Shown here piece by piece: positions 28,001 through 35,772 of a stretch of 64,000 nt of DNA (position 1 is its first letter; each line of letters opens with the position of its first letter). Under the pieces are notes generated by a model. That model was not told the origin of the DNA. It saw only the letters and a list, made by a program, of their open reading frames with translations, and searched no databases. Made by a program: the position numbers and the translations under genes. Source of the DNA: Massilia rubra (GTDB lineage: Bacteria; Pseudomonadota; Gammaproteobacteria; Burkholderiales; Burkholderiaceae_D); the NCBI RefSeq assembly GCF_011682065.1, contig NZ_VUYU01000019.1, forward strand, positions 1-64,000. Direction: 5' to 3'.

Positions 28001-28044
28001 AAACGGTCTCTCTCCAGTCATCTGGACAGAGGCCGTTTTCTTTT
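28001..28044 (+). terminator. Rho-independent terminator of phoH
   Basis: AAACGGTCTCTCTCCAG (28001-28017) pairs with CTGGACAGAGGCCGTTT (28022-28038) with two mismatches and a four-base loop, followed by a U-rich TTCTTTT. It lies 43 bases after the phoH stop in the correct orientation. Confidence 0.8.
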
Positions 28045-28171
28045 GCCGGATGCTTTGTAAGGGACGCAATGGACACACTGCCGCATGGCCAATGCGCGCC
28101 GCTGGTCGGCCGCGCAGCCGAGATGGACGCGCTACGCAATTTCGCCCACCTGCTCAATCTGGAAAACCATC

Positions 28172-28576
28172 ATGAATAAACTGATGCTCGTAAGCGGTAC
28201 CGCGCTGGTCCTGCTGGCCGCGAAGGCATTGGCCCAGCCTGCCCCGCCCGGCCCGGCCGCCGACAAGATCGCCACCCTGGTGTCGGCGCTGGCGAAGAAC
28301 CCGCTCTGGATGAACGGCCTGACGCCGCACGTCAAGCTGGGCGGCGACGCCACCCCGCCGGAAGTACTGGACCGGTATTTTCAGATGGCGGGCTTTGACG
28401 CGGGAGCGGTCGGGAACTACACGATTGTCGCCATGCGCGCTGTGGTTATCGCGCCGGACGACGAAAGCTCACCCAGGATGACCGCCGTGCTGGTCGAGTC
28501 CGATCTCGGCCCGAAGATTGTGCTGATGCGATTCGAGCGCAATGGATGGTGGACGCGCGCCTTTGATGCCAGGTAA
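28172..28576 (+). CDS. small exported protein of unknown function, 134 aa
   Basis: The ATG at 28172 opens a signal peptide (MNKLMLVSGTALVLLAAKALA-QP). An in-frame upstream start at 28085 would hide that signal and is rejected. The mature part is about 110 residues, with a plausible globular pattern (PEVLDRYFQMAGFDAGAVGNYTIVAMRAVVI) and no known motif. It is separated from phoH by the terminator, so it has its own transcript. Periplasmic, function unknown. Confidence 0.6.
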   Translation: MNKLMLVSGTALVLLAAKALAQPAPPGPAADKIATLVSALAKNPLWMNGLTPHVKLGGDATPPEVLDRYFQMAGFDAGAVGNYTIVAMRAVVIAPDDESSPRMTAVLVESDLGPKIVLMRFERNGWWTRAFDAR

Positions 28577-28590
28577 ACACCGCCCTGGCG

Positions 28591-28680
28591 TCAGCCGCTT
28601 TCCAGCGCCGGCCGGTGACGCTCGCGATAGCGTCCCGGCGACACATTGAACCAGCGCCTGCGCGCGCAGGGCGGCGCCGT
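28591..28680 (-). pseudogene. remnant of an AraC-family regulator (C-terminus only)
   Basis: The minus strand encodes RRRWFNVSPGRYRERHRP followed by a few residues and a stop at 28591-28593. This is the last helix region of an AraC/XylS DNA-binding domain, where the NxSPGxYR motif is near-invariant. Nothing upstream, towards the FecR gene, continues the domain in any frame. It is therefore a truncated scar, with the FecR gene ending 18 bases away. The former regulator presumably controlled a neighbouring gene before a deletion or insertion. Confidence 0.6.
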
Positions 28681-28697
28681 ACGCTGACCCGGCGCCG

Positions 28698-29453
28698 TCA
28701 GCGCACTTCGCAATCGACGCCCTGCGCGGCGCCCTTGGACGCGCTGTTGGCGCCCGGCGCCTGCGACATCGAAAACGATGGCGGCGGCGAAAACCGGATG
28801 GCGGGGCTGGCCGGAACCAACACCGGCGGGGCCGTCAAGCTGGGCGTAAAGCCGAACTGCCCGGCCGAAAAATTGCTGCTGCCCCCCTTGTTGCTCACGA
28901 TGATGGCGCCGTCGAGCACATTCAGATACAAGCCTGGCGGCTGGGCCGGCAGGCCGCCGGGCGTGGACCCGCTCCTGGGCGGCACGCCCGGCGCGACGTA
29001 CTGGGCGACGAAGGTGGTGCCGCGAATACCGATGGTGGCGGCCGGCGTCTTGAGCGAAAACTTTTCCTTGTTGCGCTTGCCGAGCAGCCCGGTCAGCGAA
29101 CGCAAGCCGCCCTGGACCAGGCTGAAGCTGGCGCTGTCGGCGTCGGGCTTGGCGCCGTCATAGGCAAACGCTTCGATCACGAAGGTGGTATCCGGGCGCA
29201 GCGTCATTTCGCTGTTGTCGATGAACCTGATCTGGGCGTAGGTGTTCTTTTGCGACATGAGCGTGTCGCCCGACTCCACTTCCGACCTGACGGCCAGCAC
29301 CTTGACCGCGCCATCGGCCTTCTTGACCATCAACGGCCCGCTCAGGTTGATGACCGTGCCGGCCACTTGCCCCGCCCACGCCGCCGTCCCCATGCAGCTC
29401 AGCAGGAAACCCGCAAGCGCCTTAATTGCAATACGTCTTTTTGCGCAGTTCAC
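28698..29453 (-). CDS. FecR-domain exported protein, 251 aa
   Basis: A signal peptide is followed by a FecR domain (VNLSGPLMVKKADGAVKVL-like opening, ESGDTLMSQKNTYAQIRFIDNSEMTLRPDT, KTPAATIGIRGTTFVAQY). A Pro/Ser-rich C-terminal tail follows. Such stand-alone FecR proteins are exported, bind surface structures and are not sigma-factor regulators. A GTG at 29453, 6 bases after AAGGAG, is a better start than the ATG at 29459, which directly touches that site. It overlaps the end of the TpsA gene by about 32 bases, so it is co-translated with the exoprotein and may help its display or folding. Confidence 0.85.
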   Translation of the reverse strand: MNCAKRRIAIKALAGFLLSCMGTAAWAGQVAGTVINLSGPLMVKKADGAVKVLAVRSEVESGDTLMSQKNTYAQIRFIDNSEMTLRPDTTFVIEAFAYDGAKPDADSASFSLVQGGLRSLTGLLGKRNKEKFSLKTPAATIGIRGTTFVAQYVAPGVPPRSGSTPGGLPAQPPGLYLNVLDGAIIVSNKGGSSNFSAGQFGFTPSLTAPPVLVPASPAIRFSPPPSFSMSQAPGANSASKGAAQGVDCEVR

Positions 29454-32400
29454 TTGCATCTCCTTGAGTTGTACCCGTGGCGGCCTTGGCTACCTGTGTT
29501 TCCGAGAGCTCCTTGCCGAGCGGCGCCTGGGCCTGCGTGCTGCCCGGCAGCGTGGACTGGCTGGTCGCTGTATTGATCAGATAGACGCTGTCCTGGATCG
29601 CTTGCGTCACGGCCTCGCCCGCCGCAAGCCCGGTGGGCGGCGTTACCACCGCGCAGCCCGGCGCGGACGGATTCGCCACGCAGGCATTGACTGTCGGCAG
29701 CACCACCGTACACCCCTGCAAGGTGGGACTACCCACGCATTGCGCCAGGGTCGGCAGCACCGCGCCGCAACCGGCGGCCGTTGGCGTAGTGACGCACTGT
29801 CCGAGTGACGGCAAGACCGCGACGCAGCCAGGCGCCGAGGGCGCGGCCACGCACTGCGGCAGCGACGGCAGCACCGCAACACAGCCGGCCAGCGTTGGCG
29901 TGGCGCTGCACTGCGACACGCTCGGCAGCACGGCCGAGCAGCCCGCCAGCGCCGGATTGGCGCTGCAGCTAGCCAGGCCCGGCAGTACTACGGCGCACCC
30001 CGGCAGCGCGGGATTGGCGACGCACTGGTTCAGGGCGGGCAAGACCACGGCGCAGCCGGCAGTGCCGGGCACCGATACGCACTGCGCCAGGGTTGGCAAC
30101 ACCACGCTGCAACCGGCCAGGGCTGGCGCGGCCACGCATTGGTTCAGGCTGGGCAGCACCGCGACGCAACCGGACTGGAACGGTGCGGCAATGCACTGGG
30201 ACAGGGTCGGCAGCACCGAAGCGCAACCGGGCAAGGTCGGCATGGCGACGCACTGGGCAAGGCTTGGCAAGACCACGGCGCAGCCGGCCTGGCTTGGTGC
30301 GGCGACGCATTGGGCAAGGCTTGGCAGCACCACGCTGCAACCGGCCTGGCTTGGCGCGACGGCGCACTGGGCCAGGGTCGGCAGCACCGCGCCGCAACCG
30401 GCGAGCGACGGGGTGCTCACGCACTGGGCAAGGCTCGGCAGCACGGCGCCGCAACCGCTGGCGGCCGGATTGGCCACGCACGCGGCCAGGGTCGGCAAGA
30501 CCGCGCTGCAACCCGCGGTGGCGGGCGCGGCGATACAGGCCGACAAGGTCGGCAACACCGCCGCGCAGCCGGCGGTGGCCGGCGCGCTTGTACACACGAC
30601 CAGGCTCGGCAACACGACGGCGCAACCGGGCGTCGCCGGGGCCGCGCCGCAGGTCGCAAGGCTTGGCAAGACCGCAGAGCAGCCCGCCGTGGCCGGCGCG
30701 GCCAGGCATTGGGCCAGGTTCGGCAGCACCGCGCCGCAACCAGCGGTCGATGGCGCGGCCTCGCACTGGGCCAGGCTCGGCAATACCACGCTGCAACCGG
30801 CCGTGGCCGGATTGCTCACGCAAGTGCCCAGGCTCGGCAGCAGGGAAGCGCAATACGAGATCGCCGGATTGCCCAGGCAGCTTTGGAACGCTTGCGCCAG
30901 GATGCCCGCGCAGGCGCTTTGCGACGGGGTGGCGATGCACGACTCGACGGTGGGTGTCGCCGGAATCGTGCCCGGACCGGTGCCCGTCACGGTGCCGCTG
31001 GCGCTGGTGGCCGTGCCGCTGCCGCTCACCGTCGGCGCGCTCAGGGTGATGTTGCCGGACGTGGCGCTCAGGCTGCCGTTGTTGATGATCGCCCCGCCCT
31101 GCAAGCTCATGTTGCCGGCGCCGGAGGCGACGCTGCCGCTCGGCCCCACGGTCAGGGTGCCGCCGTTGCCGGCCGTAAGCGCCAGCGCGCCGCCATTGGA
31201 CGCCACGCTGCCATCGATGGTCAGCGGGCTGGCGGTGCTCAAGCTGATCGCGCCGCCATTGCTGCGCACGCCCTGCCCGCCGGCCATGACCGTCATGCCG
31301 CCCTTGTTGGCCACCGTGATCGGACTGACGTTGGCCACGCCGGTCTGGGTCACGCTGCCCAGGTTCAGGGTGCCGGTATTGCTGATGTCGATGTCGCTGG
31401 TGCCGCCATCGGTGGCGTTGTCCGCCGTCAGCGCCGAGGTTTGCGTATAGAACGGCGACGGCGTGGCGCCGGACGAGCCGATCTGCCCGCGCGCGCTCAA
31501 GCCAATGGCGCTGGCGCGCGCCGGCGCCGTGCTCGTATTGGCGATGCTCGATCCGGACAGGTACAGCGAACCGGGCGTGATGACGGCGTCGTGCAAGGTC
31601 AGATTGCCGGCGCCGGCGATCAGCGCCAGCTTGCTGCCGGCGGTCAGGTTGCCCGACATGTCGAGCAGGCCGGTCACGTCCAGCGCGCCGGTCTGGTTGG
31701 CTTGCCCGCCAATGATGAGCTTATCGGCCGTGACCAGTTTCAGTTCGCTCTCGCTCAAGCCCAGCTGCCCTGGGCCATCGACCGCGTTCGCGCCGGCGTG
31801 GATGATGGTCGCGCCGTCATGCGGCGCCAGGGTCACGCTGCCGCCAACGGCGCCGGTGGACGTGATCAGCCCGCCCAGGGTCATCGCGTCGGAGTGGATG
31901 GCGATATGGTCGGCGCTGAGCATGCCGTTGGCCGTGGTGAGCACCGCCCCATCGGCATAGCCGTGGCGCGCCAGGGTGAGCACGCTGCCGGTGCCGGGCA
32001 GCATGATCAGCGGCGCGGTCACGCTGATGGTGCCGCCGCTGCGCAAACTCAGGGCTTGCGTTTCCAGCGGGGTCGCTGCGCCGCCCAGTTGCCCAGTGAC
32101 GCTGATGACGCCTTCATAACTGTCGCCGCCGATGATCAGATCGCTGGAATGGATCGGGTTCAGGTCGAACGGCGACAGGCGCAGGATCGACTGCGACGGG
32201 CCGCCGTTGGCAATTTCGATCGGGCGCCCCGGCGTGAGCGGCGCGATGCTGACCACCGGCCTGGCGCTGCCCGCCGGGCCGATCATTCCGCCCGGCATGC
32301 TGACTTGGTCGGACACGATGGCGATGGCGGCGCCGCCTTGCAGGGTCGAATTGCTGTTCAGGGTGAACTGCTTGCCAGCGACAAACGCCATGCTGCCGCT

Positions 32401-33969
32401 GCCGCTGTTGACGACGGCGCTGCCGCCCGCGCCGATATAGACCGAGTCGCCGCTCATGCTGACCGCCCCGCCGCCGGTGCTGACGGTGCTGTTGACGAAC
32501 ACCCCGCCGCTGCCGCTGGCATAGGGCGACGCATTCGCGTTCAGGGTCAGCGCCCGGCCCGAGGTCGATACCGGCGCGTTGATGGTGATGTGGTTGCCGG
32601 CGTCAATCGTCAGGCTGCCTGCGCTGCCGGCCGAGAGCGCGATGGCCCCGTCCACCAGCACGTCGTGCGTCGCTTGCACCTTGATGGCGGTGGCCGGCGC
32701 GGCCGAGTTGAGCATGGCCACGTCGAGCAGGGTCACCGCAGTGCTCGGCATGCCATCGGCAAAGGTATCGACCGCGTCGAGCAGCACCGTGCTGCCATTG
32801 TTGCCGATCGTGACATCGTAGGGATCGAGCAGCCAGCCGCGCGCCTCCACCCGCATGCCATGCACATCGAGATGGCGGCCCGAGGTTTCCACCTGCCCGC
32901 CGCGCGCCGTGATGCGGCCGCTGGCGCGCGTGGCGCCGTCGGACCACAGCACCACCGTGCCGCCGTCGGCGTCGATGGCCGCGTTCTTGCCCATCACGGT
33001 CTGGCGCGCATTGCGCACCAGCGCATTTTTTCCCTGCCAGCCGCCGCCCAGCAGCACGCTGCCGCCGGCCGCCTCGATGCGGGCGTCGCCCGTCATGCCG
33101 ACCCGCTCTCCCTGCACGCTGAGCGAGCCGCCCCTGGCGCTGGTGACGCTGCCCGCCTCGAGCAAGGCGTCGGCGCTGGCCTTGAACACGATCTGGCCAT
33201 GCTCGCCCACGCGCGCGCTGTCGGCGCTGAGCGCGCCGCGCTGGCGCACCAGGGCGCCATAGATGCCAACCTTGCCGCCCTCGGCCACGATGCGCCCCAG
33301 GTTGAGCGCTTCGCTGGCCGGGGCCGACACCACCACATGCAAGTCGGGATTGCGCGAATCGACCAGTTGCACGCTGTGGCCAGCCGCCAGCACCACCTCG
33401 CCCTGGGGCGAATGAATGACGCCGCTGTTCTCCACGTTGGGCGCGATCAGGAACACATGGCCGCCGGACGGCGTGCTGATGCTGCCCTCGTTGCGCACCG
33501 CCGCGGCGCCCGGCGCCGCGCTGAAGTTGCGCTTGCCGGCCAAAAAGTCGGCGTTCGACAGGTTCAGGCTCGACGCCGTCAAGCCATTGACATCGATGCG
33601 CGCATCGCGCCCGAACAGCACGCCGTTCGGGTTAATCAGGAACACCTGCCCGTTCGATTGCAGCGCCCCCAGGATGCGGCTCGGGTCTTGCCCGACGATG
33701 CGGTTGAGCACCGCGCTATTGCTGTCCTGCTGGATGAAGCGCGTGATGTCGCCGGCATTGACCGAAAAGCTTTGCCACTGAATGATGGTGTTGGGCGTAT
33801 TCGTGATCGAAAATACATTGCCCTGCTGGCCGAAGCTGGCCTGCCCGGCCAGCACTTGCGGCGACTGCGGCGCCCCGCGCGCCAGGCCCGTGGCCAGCAG
33901 CAGGCAGGCGCACAGCAGGCGCAGGGCCGGGCCGGTGGGGGTGTTGGTCGTGTTGGTCGTGGTCTTCAT
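29422..33969 (-). CDS. two-partner secretion exoprotein (TpsA, FhaB-type) with Cys-rich repeats, 1515 aa
   Basis: A signal peptide (to about residue 33) leads into a filamentous-hemagglutinin N-terminal TPS domain (IIQWQSFSVNAGDITRFIQ, LNRIVGQDPSRILG, VFLINPNGVLFG). A long beta-helix of Gly/Ser/Thr-rich repeats follows to about residue 1010. The last part is 23 consecutive 19-residue repeats with two cysteines each, then a 67-residue tail. The product is exported through the TpsB pore encoded just upstream (12 bases) and would act as an adhesin or contact-dependent surface protein. No toxin domain is visible at the C-terminus. Confidence 0.9.
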   Translation of the reverse strand: MKTTTNTTNTPTGPALRLLCACLLLATGLARGAPQSPQVLAGQASFGQQGNVFSITNTPNTIIQWQSFSVNAGDITRFIQQDSNSAVLNRIVGQDPSRILGALQSNGQVFLINPNGVLFGRDARIDVNGLTASSLNLSNADFLAGKRNFSAAPGAAAVRNEGSISTPSGGHVFLIAPNVENSGVIHSPQGEVVLAAGHSVQLVDSRNPDLHVVVSAPASEALNLGRIVAEGGKVGIYGALVRQRGALSADSARVGEHGQIVFKASADALLEAGSVTSARGGSLSVQGERVGMTGDARIEAAGGSVLLGGGWQGKNALVRNARQTVMGKNAAIDADGGTVVLWSDGATRASGRITARGGQVETSGRHLDVHGMRVEARGWLLDPYDVTIGNNGSTVLLDAVDTFADGMPSTAVTLLDVAMLNSAAPATAIKVQATHDVLVDGAIALSAGSAGSLTIDAGNHITINAPVSTSGRALTLNANASPYASGSGGVFVNSTVSTGGGAVSMSGDSVYIGAGGSAVVNSGSGSMAFVAGKQFTLNSNSTLQGGAAIAIVSDQVSMPGGMIGPAGSARPVVSIAPLTPGRPIEIANGGPSQSILRLSPFDLNPIHSSDLIIGGDSYEGVISVTGQLGGAATPLETQALSLRSGGTISVTAPLIMLPGTGSVLTLARHGYADGAVLTTANGMLSADHIAIHSDAMTLGGLITSTGAVGGSVTLAPHDGATIIHAGANAVDGPGQLGLSESELKLVTADKLIIGGQANQTGALDVTGLLDMSGNLTAGSKLALIAGAGNLTLHDAVITPGSLYLSGSSIANTSTAPARASAIGLSARGQIGSSGATPSPFYTQTSALTADNATDGGTSDIDISNTGTLNLGSVTQTGVANVSPITVANKGGMTVMAGGQGVRSNGGAISLSTASPLTIDGSVASNGGALALTAGNGGTLTVGPSGSVASGAGNMSLQGGAIINNGSLSATSGNITLSAPTVSGSGTATSASGTVTGTGPGTIPATPTVESCIATPSQSACAGILAQAFQSCLGNPAISYCASLLPSLGTCVSNPATAGCSVVLPSLAQCEAAPSTAGCGAVLPNLAQCLAAPATAGCSAVLPSLATCGAAPATPGCAVVLPSLVVCTSAPATAGCAAVLPTLSACIAAPATAGCSAVLPTLAACVANPAASGCGAVLPSLAQCVSTPSLAGCGAVLPTLAQCAVAPSQAGCSVVLPSLAQCVAAPSQAGCAVVLPSLAQCVAMPTLPGCASVLPTLSQCIAAPFQSGCVAVLPSLNQCVAAPALAGCSVVLPTLAQCVSVPGTAGCAVVLPALNQCVANPALPGCAVVLPGLASCSANPALAGCSAVLPSVSQCSATPTLAGCVAVLPSLPQCVAAPSAPGCVAVLPSLGQCVTTPTAAGCGAVLPTLAQCVGSPTLQGCTVVLPTVNACVANPSAPGCAVVTPPTGLAAGEAVTQAIQDSVYLINTATSQSTLPGSTQAQAPLGKELSETQVAKAATGTTQGDASELRKKTYCN
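29626..30939 (-). repeat. 23 tandem 19-codon (57-bp) Cys-rich repeats inside tpsA
   Basis: Consensus roughly CVAAPSTAGCAVVLPSLAQ, with Cys at positions 1 and 10, Pro at 5, Gly at 9 and the LPSL motif at 14-17. The first unit is 20 residues and the last loses the LPSL part. This gives about 46 regularly spaced cysteines, a ladder that could form disulphides in the periplasm or at the cell surface. The units differ in sequence enough to show old amplification, but length and cysteine spacing are kept strictly. Confidence 0.92.
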
Positions 33970-33981
33970 GGTGTTTTACCT

Positions 33982-35556
33982 CTAGTAGGCCAGGCCCACA
34001 CGGACGTGCAGTTTATTGTTGCGGGTGGCGCCGGCGTCGCTGCGCAGCACATGGCCGTAGTCGAGCTGCATGGTCATCGAACTGCCCACCGCCACGCGCC
34101 AGCCGAGGCCTGCGCTGGAAACCGTGGCGCGCGCATATTCGCCGGCCAGCGCCTCGTTGCGGCGGCCGTGGGCGGCATCGTAAAACGCCAGCATGCGGCA
34201 TTGCCAGCGCGCGCCGCACCAGTTGGGCGTGTACAGCTCCAGGTTGGCCAGCACCCCGGAATCGGTCGACAGCGCGCGCTCTTCCAGGCCGCGCACCGAA
34301 CTGGCGCCACCGGCGCCGAACTGCTCGCCCGGCACCAGCGCGTCGCCGCTCCACTGGCCGTTGAGCAGCACGCGCGCCTGCCAGTCCTTGGCCAGCGCGC
34401 GGCTGAAAGCGCCGGCGAAGCGCAGCATGCCGTAGCCGGCTTTGGCGCCGGCGCGCGCGCGTTCGAGGTCGGCCTGGCCGCCACGGCTGCCGCCGGGGAG
34501 GTTGCGCGCCACGCCGAGCGACACATTCGCTTCGCCGCCGGCCCACGGCAGGCTGGCCACCCAGGTCACGCTGAGCGGATGGACGGTGACGTCGTTGCCG
34601 ACCTCCTGGCCGAAGAACAGCACGCTGTTCTTGTAAGCCTTGTAGTCGATCCCGTACACCAGGCGCGCATCGAGCTTGCCGCGCCGCGCCAGGCCCTGGT
34701 TGTAGCGCATCCCGGCCATGCTGCCCTTGCCGCTCACCGCCAGGTTGACGATGCCGGCCGTGATGGTGCCGGAATCGACATCCGAGTAGCTGGCGTACAG
34801 GTCGACCGAGTCGCCCAGTTCATACAGCGGAATATGGTAGCCGGCCCCGTACACGCTGACCTTGCTCGGTTCTTCGGCGCTGGTGGTGTACTGCAGGCTG
34901 CCGACATGGTCGCGCCCCCACAGGTTGGCGTGCTGCACGATGGCGCTGACGTGGGTCTTGCCGGTCTGCGCGTTGCCGCTGTTGTCGACATTGAGCATGG
35001 CGGTCCACGGCTTGCCGTCGCTGACGTCGAGCACGGCGTCGACCGTGTCGTCGGCGCTGCCGCTTTGCAAGGTCATCCGGATCTTGCGCGCCGGGTTCTC
35101 GTTGGCCATGCGCAGGTTCGACGAGACCCGGTCCAGGTCGGGCGTGCGCCCGGCTTGCAGGGTGGGCAGGCTGCGCCGCACGTTGGCTTCGTCAAACACG
35201 CGGTTGCCGCGCACCTCGATCCGTCCGATGGTGGGCTGGGTCACGGTCAGGCGCACCGCGCCGCCCTTGAGTTCCTGTTCCGGCAGCTGGACCGTGACCA
35301 CCTGGTAGCCGCGCGCGTGGTACAGCGCTTCGAGCGCTTCGAGCGCGCGCTGGACGTCGCCGAAGTCGCGCCCGGCGCCGGTGTAGGGAGCGAGCGCGGC
35401 GTCGATTTCGGCCTGGCCGAGCAAGGTATTGCCGGCCACCTCGTAGCGGCTGATGTCAAAACGGATCGTCTCGGACGCCGGATCGGCGGCCCAGGCGGCG
35501 CCGACCGCCGCGGCGAGCGCGGCGCCGGCGATGAGGCGCGCAAAAGGAACATTCAT
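33982..35556 (-). CDS. TpsB outer-membrane transporter (ShlB/FhaC/HecB family), 524 aa
   Basis: Signal peptide ending in GAAWA, then a POTRA-type region (AALAPYTGAGRDFGDVQRALEALEALYHARGYQVVTV and VTQPTIGRIEVRGNRVF) and a 16-strand beta-barrel with the VRGLE-like motif (GGASSVRGLEERAL) that sits in loop 6. It recognises the TPS domain of the following gene product and moves it across the outer membrane. The gene lies 12 bases upstream of the exoprotein gene. The 35557-35772 gap before it, shared with the cyclase gene end, should hold the promoter. Confidence 0.93.
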   Translation of the reverse strand: MNVPFARLIAGAALAAAVGAAWAADPASETIRFDISRYEVAGNTLLGQAEIDAALAPYTGAGRDFGDVQRALEALEALYHARGYQVVTVQLPEQELKGGAVRLTVTQPTIGRIEVRGNRVFDEANVRRSLPTLQAGRTPDLDRVSSNLRMANENPARKIRMTLQSGSADDTVDAVLDVSDGKPWTAMLNVDNSGNAQTGKTHVSAIVQHANLWGRDHVGSLQYTTSAEEPSKVSVYGAGYHIPLYELGDSVDLYASYSDVDSGTITAGIVNLAVSGKGSMAGMRYNQGLARRGKLDARLVYGIDYKAYKNSVLFFGQEVGNDVTVHPLSVTWVASLPWAGGEANVSLGVARNLPGGSRGGQADLERARAGAKAGYGMLRFAGAFSRALAKDWQARVLLNGQWSGDALVPGEQFGAGGASSVRGLEERALSTDSGVLANLELYTPNWCGARWQCRMLAFYDAAHGRRNEALAGEYARATVSSAGLGWRVAVGSSMTMQLDYGHVLRSDAGATRNNKLHVRVGLAY

Positions 35557-35607
35557 GGCGTTGCCCTGACGGCGACGGGGGAAAGTGGCATGGTCTTATC
35601 CCAATGA

Positions 35608-35753
35608 TGAGAATGATAAAAGTGGCAACTTTGTTACGCGTATTCAATAAGTGTAATGCCGTCCCCGGCCGGCACGGCCCGAATGTTGAGCGAAACCGGC
35701 GCTTTTTTGAAAAGCGTTGCAGGCAGGCGTCAGAGGAATATGAGAATGACAAA
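35608..35753. repeat. two copies of a TGAGAATGAYAAA motif upstream of tpsB
   Basis: TGAGAATGATAAA at 35608-35620 and TGAGAATGACAAA at 35741-35753 agree at 12 of 13 bases and stand 133 bases apart in the gap between tpsB and the cyclase gene. The first is part of AATGATGAGAATGATAA, which has some similarity to a Fur box, but this is not convincing. Between them, CGCTTTT-TTG-AAAAGCG at 35700-35716 forms a short hairpin. Confidence 0.25.
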
Positions 35754-35772
35754 TACGCGGCTGGCGACACGT

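Noticed and set aside
29422-29640. CdiA-like C-terminal toxin with immunity gene
   Set aside because: The C-terminus is only 67 residues after the repeats with no VENN-type motif, and the next gene is FecR-like and not an immunity protein.
29626-30939. CRISPR-like periodic repeat
   Set aside because: The period is a constant 57 bp with coding-type variation, no unique spacers and an open reading frame throughout; it is a protein repeat.
29633-31450. 605-codon plus-strand frame with repeats (AQPA, ATHWARLGST-like)
   Set aside because: The regularity is a mirror of the 57-bp tpsA repeats; there is no start signal and the sense strand reading has fixed cysteines and family structure.
30139-35607. 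1822-codon plus-strand open frame over the TPS genes
   Set aside because: Antisense shadow of tpsA and tpsB: it has Arg/Ala/His-rich composition without domains, while the minus strand encodes clear TPS and transporter domains with signal peptides.
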